A stretch of DNA of 31,289 nt from a virus. A model generated the notes under the pieces. That model did not search any database. It was given only the letters and a program-made list of their open reading frames with translations, and was not told the origin of the DNA. Below are positions 14,665 to 21,948 of this stretch, in pieces; position 1 is the stretch's first letter; each line of letters opens with the position of its first letter. Location: the IMG/VR virus record IMGVR_UViG_3300032083_001708, positions 1 to 31,289 of that record; one strand, given 5' to 3'. A program made the position numbers and the translations under genes.

Positions 14665-16610
14665 TATAAATCCCCAAGACCTGCTACCATTCTATCAGGT
14701 CCTCTTTTTGTTTCATTTATTAAAGTTTCCATTTTTTCTTCAATATTTCTTAATAGTCCAACCGTTTCTTTATTATTAACACCATTAATAGATAAACTAG
14801 CTTCTGGTCCAGATGCAAAATCATTAACAGCTGTAGTTCCAAATACCGTATCTTTTGGATTTGTCTTTAACATTTTACCCGTTGGTGTAACGACTAAATG
14901 AGAGCCTCCTGAACTTTTGAAATCATTAACATTACCCGTACCATCATCAGGAGTAAGTGCGGCCGTAATTGTACCTGCTGCTGCAGCACCCAAAGGACCA
15001 CCCGCCATAAATCCTAAACCTGTCATTGCAGTTACAAGTAAGTTATTTAAAGAAAATAAATTAGCTAAACCTGTAAAAAATTTAAATATTTTACCAACAC
15101 CTTTTACTATCTTTGTTACAGTATCAGCAAAATTTTCTATAAATGTTTTTACTCTTGCAATATTTTCCTCTGTCATAAACTCTTCGCTAAATGCTTTAAC
15201 AGCATCTTCTAAAGGTTGTCCAAATTTTAATAAAAATTGTGCACCTAATTCTTTAACTTGATTCGTAATATTAGTTAATGCTGACATTCCATCCTTACCA
15301 GCTAAATCTGCAAATGATTTTTGTTGAACGACTGATTTATCTTGAGCAGATATTAATTTTTCCATTTGTTTAACTTCTAATCCAAGTGATTTAGCTAATG
15401 ATTTCCTTTGTAATACATTTAATTTATTAAATTCAGCTTGTCCTCCAAGTTGTTTTGTGACATTCTCCATCATACCATTTAAATCACCACTTAACGCTAA
15501 TTCTCTAGCTTTTTGGAAATTTAAATCTTTACCAATCATTACCGATGCTTCAATTTCACTTGTTAATGATGTTTGGAAGTCTAATAAACTGTCTGCTATA
15601 CTATCAACTGTTGATAAATTTAATCCAAGTTGTCTAGCTTTTATTGCGGCTTTTGTAATACTTTCAAGATTATCTGCTCCAAATTTAGCAATTGTTTCGG
15701 CACTTTCGGCTATATCTTTCATTACCGCATTTGGATTAACATTGTTTTGTCTAGCTAATTGATATGTGGATTCTGCTAAATGTTCGGCTTGGTCAGCAGT
15801 TAAATTACCAATAGTCATTAATGTACCGAATAATTTTGCACTCTCATCTGTTGATAACCCTAATGCCACAGCAGTATCTAAAATTTGGTCAGGAAGTCTT
15901 GAAGCTGAATCTAATGTAATACCAAAATCTTTTGATAAAGTATCTACCAATGTTACCACATCAGATGTTCCTTTTCCAAGTGAAATCACATCAATAGAGG
16001 CTTGCTGCATATTTTTTTGAAATTCACCACCTGAAGTTCCCATTACACCAAATTGTTTACCTAATGCATCAGTTATTGCAGATGCAAATTTTAAAGCTTT
16101 AACAAGTAAACCAGTTATTAAAAGAACACCACCCGCAACAGGTCCTACTTTTTTCATATGTTTTAAAAAACCACCAGCCTTTGATGCCATACCACCAGTT
16201 AACTTGTCACCAACCTCTGTAGCCAGATTTACTTTATTTTGAACTTTTTCTGCTGCATCTCTTGTTTTTAATAACTTAAGCTGGTTTTCAATTGAATTTC
16301 GTTCACCAACTGACTTAGCTTTAAGTAATTTTTTCTCCAACGATGCTTGCATTCTTTTAGATTTAGCCACATCTATGTTACCATCTAATATCTCTTTACC
16401 TAAATCAGCAACAGCACCCAATTGTTTACCATTCATTTTATTGGCTTTTCTACTATCGTGAAGACCTTGCAGTGTTTCTGCAACATTGTTTGTCATCTTT
16501 TTTGTAAAACCATCAGAATCTTTTAATCCTTGATTAAAACGGTCTATATTAAGATTCATCTCTTCAATAATATTACGAGCTTCTTTTAATGTCTCTGTAC
16601 CTTTGGCCAT
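14664..16610 (-). CDS. Tail tape measure protein
   Basis: 648 aa. Long helical protein with the usual tape-measure make-up: Lys/Glu-rich N-terminal helices (1-150), a hydrophobic segment at 155-179 (GPVAGGVLLITGLLVKALKF), a long alpha-helical middle, a second hydrophobic stretch at 518-552 (FMAGGPLGAAAAGTITAAL), and a C-terminal tail LVVTPTGKMLKTNPKDTVFG that recurs at tape-measure C-termini. It sets tail length and probably exits at injection. At about 0.15 nm per residue it predicts a tail near 95-100 nm, similar to T4 (gp29, 590 aa). It lies one small gene downstream of the frameshifting chaperone locus, the standard position. Confidence 0.85.
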   Translation of the reverse strand: MAKGTETLKEARNIIEEMNLNIDRFNQGLKDSDGFTKKMTNNVAETLQGLHDSRKANKMNGKQLGAVADLGKEILDGNIDVAKSKRMQASLEKKLLKAKSVGERNSIENQLKLLKTRDAAEKVQNKVNLATEVGDKLTGGMASKAGGFLKHMKKVGPVAGGVLLITGLLVKALKFASAITDALGKQFGVMGTSGGEFQKNMQQASIDVISLGKGTSDVVTLVDTLSKDFGITLDSASRLPDQILDTAVALGLSTDESAKLFGTLMTIGNLTADQAEHLAESTYQLARQNNVNPNAVMKDIAESAETIAKFGADNLESITKAAIKARQLGLNLSTVDSIADSLLDFQTSLTSEIEASVMIGKDLNFQKARELALSGDLNGMMENVTKQLGGQAEFNKLNVLQRKSLAKSLGLEVKQMEKLISAQDKSVVQQKSFADLAGKDGMSALTNITNQVKELGAQFLLKFGQPLEDAVKAFSEEFMTEENIARVKTFIENFADTVTKIVKGVGKIFKFFTGLANLFSLNNLLVTAMTGLGFMAGGPLGAAAAGTITAALTPDDGTGNVNDFKSSGGSHLVVTPTGKMLKTNPKDTVFGTTAVNDFASGPEASLSINGVNNKETVGLLRNIEEKMETLINETKRGPDRMVAGLGDL

Positions 16611-16611
16611 T

Positions 16612-16860
16612 TTATATAAAATCCTTTATTGTAAATTTAGATAATTTAATTGGTTTTTTACCTAAAGATTGTAAATCTTTATTGATTCTATCTTCTGTAT
16701 CTTGTGTGAGTTTATTTAAGTTACTTAAATCTTTGGTAAGAACTTTGTCTTTTTTTAATTTATTAACAATATTTTTATCTTTAATAAGTTTTAATAATTT
16801 TGAAAAAAATCCCTCTGCGATGAGATTTGATTGATTCATATATGATTTTTTCTTTGACAC
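16612..16860 (-). CDS. Small basic helical protein before the tape measure gene
   Basis: 82 aa, GTG start at 16860 with AGGAG about 8 nt upstream. Very rich in Lys and Leu: NLIAEGFFSKLLKLIKDKN, then KLKKDKVLTKDLSNLNKL, amphipathic and probably helical. It ends 1 nt before the tape-measure ATG, so the two are likely co-translated, and the repeated 16-bp upstream element lies 27 nt ahead of it. A tail-assembly or tape-measure-binding role is suggested by position only. I know no function for the family. Confidence 0.55.
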   Translation of the reverse strand: MSKKKSYMNQSNLIAEGFFSKLLKLIKDKNIVNKLKKDKVLTKDLSNLNKLTQDTEDRINKDLQSLGKKPIKLSKFTIKDFI

Positions 16861-16886
16861 AATACTCTCCTATTTAGGTGTATCTA

Positions 16887-16902
16887 TTCATATATAAATA
16901 TC
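16887..16902 (-). promoter_or_regulatory. Repeated 16-bp upstream element, copy 7 (before 82-aa gene and tape measure)
   Basis: Minus strand GATATTTATATATGAA, identical to the copies before the tube, gp13-like and 168-aa genes. It sits in the 56-nt gap between the chaperone-frame ORF and the 82-aa gene, with no clear terminator beside it. Likely late promoter in the minus direction; see the findings for the orientation problem. Confidence 0.6.
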
Positions 16903-16916
16903 AAATATGTAGAAAA

Positions 16917-17156
16917 TTACCTTTTAAATCTTGGATTCATTGGTGGTTTTGAAGATTTTGCTTTCTGATTAGCCTTTTCTATTTGTTTGTTTTCTTCTGT
17001 GCGAGTATCAACTAATTGTTTATAATAGAAGTTTCTTAAATATATAGGCATGTTGTATACATCGGAATGTACAAAACCTTTTCCGTAATACATTAATTGA
17101 AATATTTGTTCGTGAAGTTTGGGTTTGTCTTTAGGACTCAGGCCAAAAAAACCCAA
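16917..17156 (-). CDS. Downstream frame of the tail-chaperone/gp26-like gene (probable frameshift extension)
   Basis: An open frame of 79 codons (HEQIFQLMYYGKGFVHSDVY, NMPIYLRNFYYKQL, basic tail ending NPRFKR). The only start-like codon upstream of the conserved part is a TTG at 17156, inside the run GGGTTTTTTTGG and without any Shine-Dalgarno sequence; the first ATG is at the LMYYGK segment and also lacks one. The frame is +1 relative to the gene above and overlaps its last 26 nt. A +1 slip on the 7-T run would join 243 upstream residues to 75 residues from this frame (about 318 aa). This is the layout of tail assembly chaperones (G/GT type) ahead of tape measure genes. Alternatively it is a separate small gene. 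Confidence 0.7.
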   Translation of the reverse strand: MGFFGLSPKDKPKLHEQIFQLMYYGKGFVHSDVYNMPIYLRNFYYKQLVDTRTEENKQIEKANQKAKSSKPPMNPRFKR

Positions 17157-17874
17157 CCGTCATCGGTATATCTACCTTGACGGACTCACCTCCTATCTCT
17201 ATCTCTTGTGATAATTCAATGTCTGGTGCTACTTTTGAAATTTCTTTTCTTAAATGCATTGAATCTCTTGCGAGTAGATTTTGAACAAAGTTGTTTATGG
17301 TAGATTGAGATTCATCACCATCAACTGATGTAATGGTATGTCGTAATCTCGTGGTTAATTCAGGTGAAACATCTGAACCTGTTTTTTTAGAGGCTTGTAA
17401 TTCTTCATCTATTACTTTTTCTTCTGCTCCCGTTAACAATTTAAAAGTAACTTTTTTCTTTGATATTGGTAAGGTAACTTCAAAGTTATTTTCTGAGACA
17501 CCTTCTGGTAATTTTTTAAATGGACAATCAGCTAAATTGAATGTATGAGTTAAAACTTCACCTGATTTAGGATTAGTAACTTCACAAGGATACTCAGGCC
17601 CATATGCTAATATTCTAGCTGCAACCATTACAGCATTTTTGTCACCTAATATCATATCACCTTGTTTTACGCCAGGCGTTAATATTAAAGAATCTATTAA
17701 CCTATCAATCACAACACCCTTTTTAATAAGATTCTGTGAAGTAAGAATATCTTCTTCTTTAGCTGTCATATATTTAATTTCTACTTTTCCATCAGAACAA
17801 GGGTGTTCTTTTGGATATAACTTACCCTCACTAGGTAAATCAATTACTTCACTTGGGAACTTGTTTTCTGCCAT
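17131..17874 (-). CDS. 26: gp26-like baseplate hub / tail assembly chaperone protein
   Basis: 247 aa. Begins MAENKFPSEVIDLPSEGKLY, with KYMTAKEEDILTSQNLIKKG (about 34-53) and KNAVMVAARILAYG (about 79-92), a pattern I recognise from proteins annotated as gp26 in marine T4-like phages. The body is a beta-rich N-terminal part followed by a helical region after residue 165 (TGAEEKVIDEELQASKK). The last codons, MTVGFFWPES, cover a 7-T run where a +1 slip would extend it into the next frame. In long-tailed phages the gene in this position makes a short and a frameshifted chaperone that load the tape measure. Both the hub and the chaperone name are plausible. Starts ATG at 17874 with GGAGG upstream. 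Confidence 0.75.
   Translation of the reverse strand: MAENKFPSEVIDLPSEGKLYPKEHPCSDGKVEIKYMTAKEEDILTSQNLIKKGVVIDRLIDSLILTPGVKQGDMILGDKNAVMVAARILAYGPEYPCEVTNPKSGEVLTHTFNLADCPFKKLPEGVSENNFEVTLPISKKKVTFKLLTGAEEKVIDEELQASKKTGSDVSPELTTRLRHTITSVDGDESQSTINNFVQNLLARDSMHLRKEISKVAPDIELSQEIEIGGESVKVDIPMTVGFFWPES
17145..17151 (-). other. Candidate programmed +1 (or -2) frameshift site, T7 run
   Basis: On the minus strand the zero frame reads GTT GGG TTT TTT TGG CCT. A Phe-tRNA on the second TTT can slip one base forward to TTT with full pairing while the slow TGG codon waits, and the next codon becomes GGC of the downstream open frame. A -2 slip reaches the same frame with one extra Phe. A -1 slip stops at once (TTG GCC TGA). 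The upstream frame ends only five codons after the run. Confidence 0.6.
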
Positions 17875-17886
17875 TATAACCTCCGA

Positions 17887-18066
17887 TTATTTTGATTCAG
17901 AAACAGATGCTTGTCTGTAACTTGTAACTAATTTTTTTATTTCACCGATAGCTTTTCTTGCTCTACCACCAGCTGCTTTTGTACCCTTATCTGAAAATAC
18001 TGAATGATTTTCTTCAAATTGTTCAAATAATTCTTTTATATCATTGTATAATTTATCTGTTGACAT
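17887..18066 (-). CDS. Hc1-like histone H1-type DNA-binding protein (short)
   Basis: 59 aa, ATG at 18066 with AGGAG upstream, TAA ending at 17887. The sequence starts MSTDKLYNDIKELFEQFEEN and continues K-G-T-K-A-A-G-G-R-A-R-K-A-I-G-E-I-K-K-L-V-T-S-Y-R-Q-A-S. An acidic first helix followed by a K-A-A-x-R-x-R-K helix matches the N-terminal domain of chlamydial-type Hc1 histone-like proteins, without the long basic tail. It would bind and bend DNA or act as a small architectural protein. It sits between the muramidase and gp26-like genes, 12 nt ahead of the latter, so it is expressed with tail genes. The family match is by recalled pattern and needs a profile search. Confidence 0.7.
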   Translation of the reverse strand: MSTDKLYNDIKELFEQFEENHSVFSDKGTKAAGGRARKAIGEIKKLVTSYRQASVSESK

Positions 18067-18087
18067 TTTTGTCTCCTATAACTTTGG

Positions 18088-18567
18088 TTAAACTTCTATT
18101 GCTCGTCTAAACCAACCTAACCAGAATTTCTCTTGATTTGGTTTGTCTATAACTATGTTAGCAAATCGTAACACACGATATGCTCTTACTACATCTACAC
18201 CTATTTTTTGTACAGCATTTAATGTAGCTGGTCCTAAACCACCATCTACTTCAATTTTGTTTCTATTCTTAGAATTAGCAGCCTGTTGTAATACCTTAAC
18301 AGCTCCTCTTCTTCCAAAATTAACACACATATCAAAATAAATATGTCTTAATTGTGAGGGAATATCATCACACTTACCTCGTCTCCAATAATCTGTATGA
18401 TATATTTTTTTAGCTTGTTCTTTTGTGAGATTTTTAATGTCCACATCAGGATACCATCTTTTAGCGATTCCATATTTGGTTTCACCACCAGCATCATCAG
18501 GGTCGTTTACATATCCACCTTCGTGGTCTAAAACTATATCTATTATTTCTTCAAATGTTGTTTTCAT
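18088..18567 (-). CDS. GH108-family muramidase (phage lysozyme)
   Basis: 159 aa from the chosen start. The catalytic-site motif HEGGYVNDPDDAGGETKYGI lies near the N-terminus, with the catalytic Glu in EGG, followed by the Y-W-R-R-G-K-C-D-D and D-M-C-V-N-F-G-R-R-G segments and a C-terminal G-L-G-P-A-T-L-N-A-V peptidoglycan-binding-like part. The family cleaves the MurNAc-GlcNAc bond. No signal peptide or membrane anchor. Start: an upstream in-frame ATG at 18579 contains the GGAG used as ribosome-binding site, so ATG 18567 (GGAG plus 6 nt) is preferred. It stands among tail genes, just after the tube gene, so it may be either the endolysin or a tail-associated lysozyme; no holin is visible. Confidence 0.88.
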   Translation of the reverse strand: MKTTFEEIIDIVLDHEGGYVNDPDDAGGETKYGIAKRWYPDVDIKNLTKEQAKKIYHTDYWRRGKCDDIPSQLRHIYFDMCVNFGRRGAVKVLQQAANSKNRNKIEVDGGLGPATLNAVQKIGVDVVRAYRVLRFANIVIDKPNQEKFWLGWFRRAIEV

Positions 18568-18574
18568 TTTCATC

Positions 18575-18590
18575 TCCATATATAAATATA
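18575..18590 (-). promoter_or_regulatory. Repeated 16-bp upstream element, copy 6 (before muramidase)
   Basis: Minus strand TATATTTATATATGGA, differing at the last bases from the other copies. It directly follows the T-run of the terminator at 18601-18632 and ends 7 nt before the chosen ATG, overlapping the GGAG ribosome-binding site. If it is a -10 type element the leader would be only about 5-10 nt, which is unusual. Confidence 0.5.
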
Positions 18591-18600
18591 TATAAAATAA

Positions 18601-18632
18601 AAAAACCCTTGATTTTTATTTCAAGGGCTTTT
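18601..18632 (-). terminator. Intrinsic terminator after tube gene
   Basis: Minus strand CCCTTGA, 8-nt loop, TCAAGGG (18627-18621 with 18612-18606), followed by TTTTTTTATTTT. It lies 24 nt after the tail tube stop and insulates it from the muramidase unit. Confidence 0.85.
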
Positions 18633-18655
18633 CCATATATTAGTTTAAGTATTTA

Positions 18656-19144
18656 TTAGAATTTAAGTATTGCGTAATCATATCGTAATGTTAATGATAT
18701 TTCAACAGGGTCTGATGAGTCAAATGCTAAATCACCAAAATTAGCTGATTGGATATACGCACCTTTTAATTCCCATTCTTCAACCACAGCTCCAACTGGG
18801 TCTAAAAGGTTAAATGTAATATCTTTTTTGTAAAAATCAGCGTATCCATCTCTACCAGTAACTGATTCGTGGTGTAATCTAACCCACTCAATCACTTGCT
18901 GTGCAGCTGATGGAACAACCGGGTCGTATAACATAATTTCTAAAGGTTGCCATCTTGACTTACCTTTAACATATCTTGTTACATTCATATGTTCTAATAC
19001 AACTTCGTCTGATTCAATTGATGGCCTGTTCATTGACTTAATTAAATAAGCATTGATACCATCTATTTGCATTATAAATCTGTTTTTGAGCTTTGGCTCA
19101 AAGGGGGTAAACATTATATCTTGTGGTTCTAATAATTCAGCCAT
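18656..19144 (-). CDS. 19: Tail tube protein (gp19)
   Basis: 162 aa, the T4 gp19 length (163). The sequence has the usual tube-protein order: NRFIMQIDGINAYLIKSMNR, a K-G-K-S-R-W-Q-P-L-E-I-M-L-Y-D motif, W-V-R-L-H-H-E, then GAYIQSANFGDLAFDSSDP and the closing strand ISLTLRYDYAILKF. Hexameric rings of this protein stack to form the inner tube that the sheath drives through the envelope. AGGAG precedes the ATG at 19144. The gene stands alone between two terminators with the repeated 16-bp element upstream, consistent with its high copy number. Confidence 0.93.
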   Translation of the reverse strand: MAELLEPQDIMFTPFEPKLKNRFIMQIDGINAYLIKSMNRPSIESDEVVLEHMNVTRYVKGKSRWQPLEIMLYDPVVPSAAQQVIEWVRLHHESVTGRDGYADFYKKDITFNLLDPVGAVVEEWELKGAYIQSANFGDLAFDSSDPVEISLTLRYDYAILKF

Positions 19145-19177
19145 TTAAATTCTCCTATTAAGTACTTAAACCTTTAA

Positions 19178-19193
19178 TTCATATATAAATATC
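19178..19193 (-). promoter_or_regulatory. Repeated 16-bp upstream element, copy 5 (before tail tube)
   Basis: Minus strand GATATTTATATATGAA, 34 nt before the tube ATG and 13 nt after the sheath terminator. Placement between a terminator and a ribosome-binding site is what a promoter for a single-gene unit would show. Confidence 0.6.
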
Positions 19194-19206
19194 AGTAATT
19201 ATAAAA

Positions 19207-19238
19207 AAAAGGGACTTATATTTAAATAAATCCCTTTT
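19207..19238 (-). terminator. Intrinsic terminator after sheath gene
   Basis: Minus strand AAAAGGGA, 16-nt AT-rich loop, TCCCTTTT followed by more T residues. The stop codon of the sheath gene is 22 nt upstream. The A-tract and T-tract flank both sides, so it could act in both directions. Confidence 0.85.
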
Positions 19239-19260
19239 CTTTAAGTTATTTAACTAACTA

Positions 19261-21516
19261 TTACTCTGGAAAAGAAGCACCAGTTGGTTGTATTGTAAAG
19301 TCTAATACAATAAACTCAGCAGTTCTTGTAGGTTGTAAGAATAATTGTCCGACTAATTGATTTCTATCAATTGTATCAGGTGTATTATTCGTTTCATCCA
19401 TCACTACTCTGAATGCACTCAATCCACTTTGTGATTGAACTTGTTCTAAGAATGGATTAACAATTCCTAAGAATCTTCTTCGTGTTGCCGATGTATTTTG
19501 TTCAAATACAAGGAATCTTGAAGAAGAAGCTATGAACTTCTTAACTCTGATTAATAATCGTCTTACATTGATTCTATCCAACGCACTTGCTTTTTTCTGT
19601 AATGTTTTTTGTCCAAACACCGTTACCCCTTGTCCAGGGAATGTTGCGATTGGATTAATATTACTATCATATAAATCATCACGATTACCTTGAGTTAGTT
19701 TTCTCTCAGCTTGAATAGCAGTTGTAATTCCACCACGATTCAATCCAGCAGGAGCGAACCACGGGTGTGCAACTCTATCATTGAATGCGTAAACACCACC
19801 TAATACTACTGATGGTGGCACCCATCTTTGAGTTCCAGCAACTTGTGAATCAGGTACTTTAACCCATGGCCAATACATAGCTGCGAAGTTTGAATCTCTA
19901 GCTTCACCTCTTGTAGTAGCTGCTGTTAATGTTGAAGCATAAGGAACCGGGTCAATAATTGCAAAACAATCACCTCTTGATTCACATACATCAATAGCTT
20001 TAGCCGTAATAGAAGAATGTAAAGAGTCTATAATACCTGGCATTAAGATTAAATTAATATCAAATTCATCTTGGTTTGCAAGTAAGTCAAGAGCTTCTTC
20101 ATATGCATTTTTACCATCATCTGCTACAGTTGGGTCAAATCCTTGTGAATTTTGTGCTACGATGTTTTCATAAAATACTGCTCTAGGAGCCCGAGTAGAA
20201 TCACCATTAAAATGTCCTAAAGCGTTAAATCCACTATGTCCATCTGAAGCACCAGTGAATCCACCATTTAGTGAACCACTACCAACTTGAGGTAATGATT
20301 GAGATATATGACCACCATTTACAGGTATGTCACTTACATTCCCATTCTCATCTAAATAATCAATTGTAGGTGTACTAACACTTTTAACTCTTACAAATCT
20401 TGAAGCGTTTGCAAATGAACCAGTTAATTGTAAGTATTTTGTACTTCCCTCTGTTTTAACTTGTTGTTTTTGGTCTCCAATAACTTTTGAAATAAAGTTA
20501 GGTGAATTAGGGTCTAATGTTATATTATTAAATGATTCAAGTATTTGTTTTCTTTTAACATTATCATTACCAGCCCTAATTGTTAAATTAAAAGTACCTT
20601 TTTTATCATTTTTAGAAACAACTTCATATCTAACATTATGTTTTGAACCACTAACTAAAACATTATTTACTCTAGCAGTTGCATTACCATTATTCATTAT
20701 TGTACCATCAGCTAATGTTTCTAATGTGAAACAAGTTGTAGTAGTTCCAGCAGAAACAGTACCACCAGTAATGTTAAATGAACCACCTTTACCTGCTACA
20801 CCACCACCAACTCCAGAACCTGCCGGAGCAGTTGTAAATGAACTTGGAGCACCAGCAGAAGCTGTTAGGAATGTAGTATTATTTGCAGCTGTTCCTGCTA
20901 ATGAAGCCGTAAGTGCTAATTGCCCATTTGATTGTGAAACTGCTGTCACATTTAATCCTGAAACAGCGTTAATCTCAGTTACAAGATTGGTTATATGTGC
21001 TCCTCTCGTAGCACCATTGACAAAGAATCTGATTGAATCATCAGATGAATCTCCACCACCATCACCAGAAGCTATGAATTTAAATTCACTACTTCCTTGT
21101 GTTATTTTATAAACTTCTCCAATACCTGTTTTAAATGTAGTTGCAGATACAGAACCAGTAGCTTTATTGACACCAGATGTTACGCTTGAATTTGTAGTAA
21201 CAACATCAGCGGTAGCTGGTCCAAAACCTTGTGAACCATCTGCCATTATTCTAACAACAGTTAGTGTGTCTGAATTTTTTAAATATTCTTCAGCTGCATG
21301 TGAGGTTAAGAATTGGACTGAATCCGAACCCGTTCTAAACGTATCTCCAAATTTCGCTTGGAAATCAGAAAATGATGTTACAACGGTTGGGATTCCTGCA
21401 GGACCTTTAAGTGTTGGTCCAATGAGTGCAGCTCCAATATCAGCCACAGCGGAAGGTAAAAACGTCTGGTCTATTTCATTTGTAAATACACCAGGTGAAA
21501 TTATTTTTTCGGCCAT
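19261..21516 (-). CDS. 18: Contractile tail sheath protein (gp18)
   Basis: 751 aa (T4 gp18 is 659). Starts ISPGVFTNEIDQTF, then DIGAALIGPTLKGPAGIPTV and F-S-D-F-Q-A-K-F-G, the classic N-terminal sheath signature. The C-terminal half (AMYWPWVKVPDSQVAGTQRW, VPPS, FNDRVAHPWFAPAGLNRGG, LLIRVKKFIASSSRFLVFEQ) is the conserved sheath core used for interlocking subunits. Between about 105 and 260 there is a Gly/Ser/Thr/Ala-rich insertion (GAHITNLVTEINAVSGLNVT, NGQLALTASLAGTAANN) that looks like a surface domain and accounts for the extra length. AGGAG precedes the ATG. The unit is bounded upstream by the repeated element and downstream by a terminator. Confidence 0.95.
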   Translation of the reverse strand: MAEKIISPGVFTNEIDQTFLPSAVADIGAALIGPTLKGPAGIPTVVTSFSDFQAKFGDTFRTGSDSVQFLTSHAAEEYLKNSDTLTVVRIMADGSQGFGPATADVVTTNSSVTSGVNKATGSVSATTFKTGIGEVYKITQGSSEFKFIASGDGGGDSSDDSIRFFVNGATRGAHITNLVTEINAVSGLNVTAVSQSNGQLALTASLAGTAANNTTFLTASAGAPSSFTTAPAGSGVGGGVAGKGGSFNITGGTVSAGTTTTCFTLETLADGTIMNNGNATARVNNVLVSGSKHNVRYEVVSKNDKKGTFNLTIRAGNDNVKRKQILESFNNITLDPNSPNFISKVIGDQKQQVKTEGSTKYLQLTGSFANASRFVRVKSVSTPTIDYLDENGNVSDIPVNGGHISQSLPQVGSGSLNGGFTGASDGHSGFNALGHFNGDSTRAPRAVFYENIVAQNSQGFDPTVADDGKNAYEEALDLLANQDEFDINLILMPGIIDSLHSSITAKAIDVCESRGDCFAIIDPVPYASTLTAATTRGEARDSNFAAMYWPWVKVPDSQVAGTQRWVPPSVVLGGVYAFNDRVAHPWFAPAGLNRGGITTAIQAERKLTQGNRDDLYDSNINPIATFPGQGVTVFGQKTLQKKASALDRINVRRLLIRVKKFIASSSRFLVFEQNTSATRRRFLGIVNPFLEQVQSQSGLSAFRVVMDETNNTPDTIDRNQLVGQLFLQPTRTAEFIVLDFTIQPTGASFPE

Positions 21517-21580
21517 TGAATTTCTCCTAAGTTAACTTTTTAATTTTTGAGGTATATACTATTTTTGCGCATTAGTATTA

Positions 21581-21596
21581 TTCATATATAAATATA
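21581..21596 (-). promoter_or_regulatory. Repeated 16-bp upstream element, copy 4 (before sheath)
   Basis: Minus strand TATATTTATATATGAA, 65 nt before the sheath ATG, in the 113-nt gap after the 86-aa gene. No hairpin terminator could be seen in this gap, only T-runs. Confidence 0.6.
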
Positions 21597-21629
21597 TGAT
21601 TAAACTCTCAAACGATAATTTTTTTTTTA

Positions 21630-21890
21630 TTATTCAGATTTATTTGGTGTGAATACACCTGTTTCTGGATTTAAAGAACCTTGTCCATACTTATTAGTAA
21701 TTCCATCAAGAAATTTCTTTTCATCATCTTGAATTGATTTCAAAGATTCTTCTAATTCAACTTCTTGTTCGTCTAATCTGATTTGAGCTAATTTTAATTG
21801 TCCGAATTGATTTTGAACATTTGCATAACTTTGTTGTATATCTTGAACTTGTTTAAGTTCTTCTTCTGTGAATTTTACTTCTTCTGGCAT
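21630..21890 (-). CDS. Small coiled-coil protein
   Basis: 86 aa. Residues 6-62 are a continuous charged helix with heptad-like spacing (EEELKQVQDIQQSYANVQNQ, LKLAQIRLDEQEVELEESLK), followed by a short Gly/Asn/Pro-rich end (GQGSLNPETGVFTPNKSE). The tail resembles LNPETGxF endings common in small marine phage structural-region proteins. It sits between the gp15-like terminator and the sheath gene with its own repeated upstream element. Possible assembly factor or minor virion part; no function known to me. Confidence 0.65.
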   Translation of the reverse strand: MPEEVKFTEEELKQVQDIQQSYANVQNQFGQLKLAQIRLDEQEVELEESLKSIQDDEKKFLDGITNKYGQGSLNPETGVFTPNKSE

Positions 21891-21909
21891 TTATAACCTC
21901 CATTAATGT

Positions 21910-21925
21910 TTCATATATAAATATA
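21910..21925 (-). promoter_or_regulatory. Repeated 16-bp upstream element, copy 3 (before 86-aa gene)
   Basis: Minus strand TATATTTATATATGAA in the 58-nt gap after the gp15-like gene; the copy ends 20 nt before the ATG at 21890, with GGAGG between. Confidence 0.6.
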
Positions 21926-21948
21926 TATAAATTTTCAAAACAAGTGAT

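Noticed and set aside
18568-18579. Earlier ATG of the muramidase gene
   Set aside because: That ATG contains the GGAG itself and has no ribosome-binding site of its own.
20726-21535. Plus-strand frames opposite the sheath gene
   Set aside because: Shadows of the Ala/Thr/Ser-rich insertion; no start signals and composition follows the complement of the sheath codons.
21597-21629. Possible terminator after the 86-aa gene
   Set aside because: Only T/A runs; I could not find a stable GC-containing stem.
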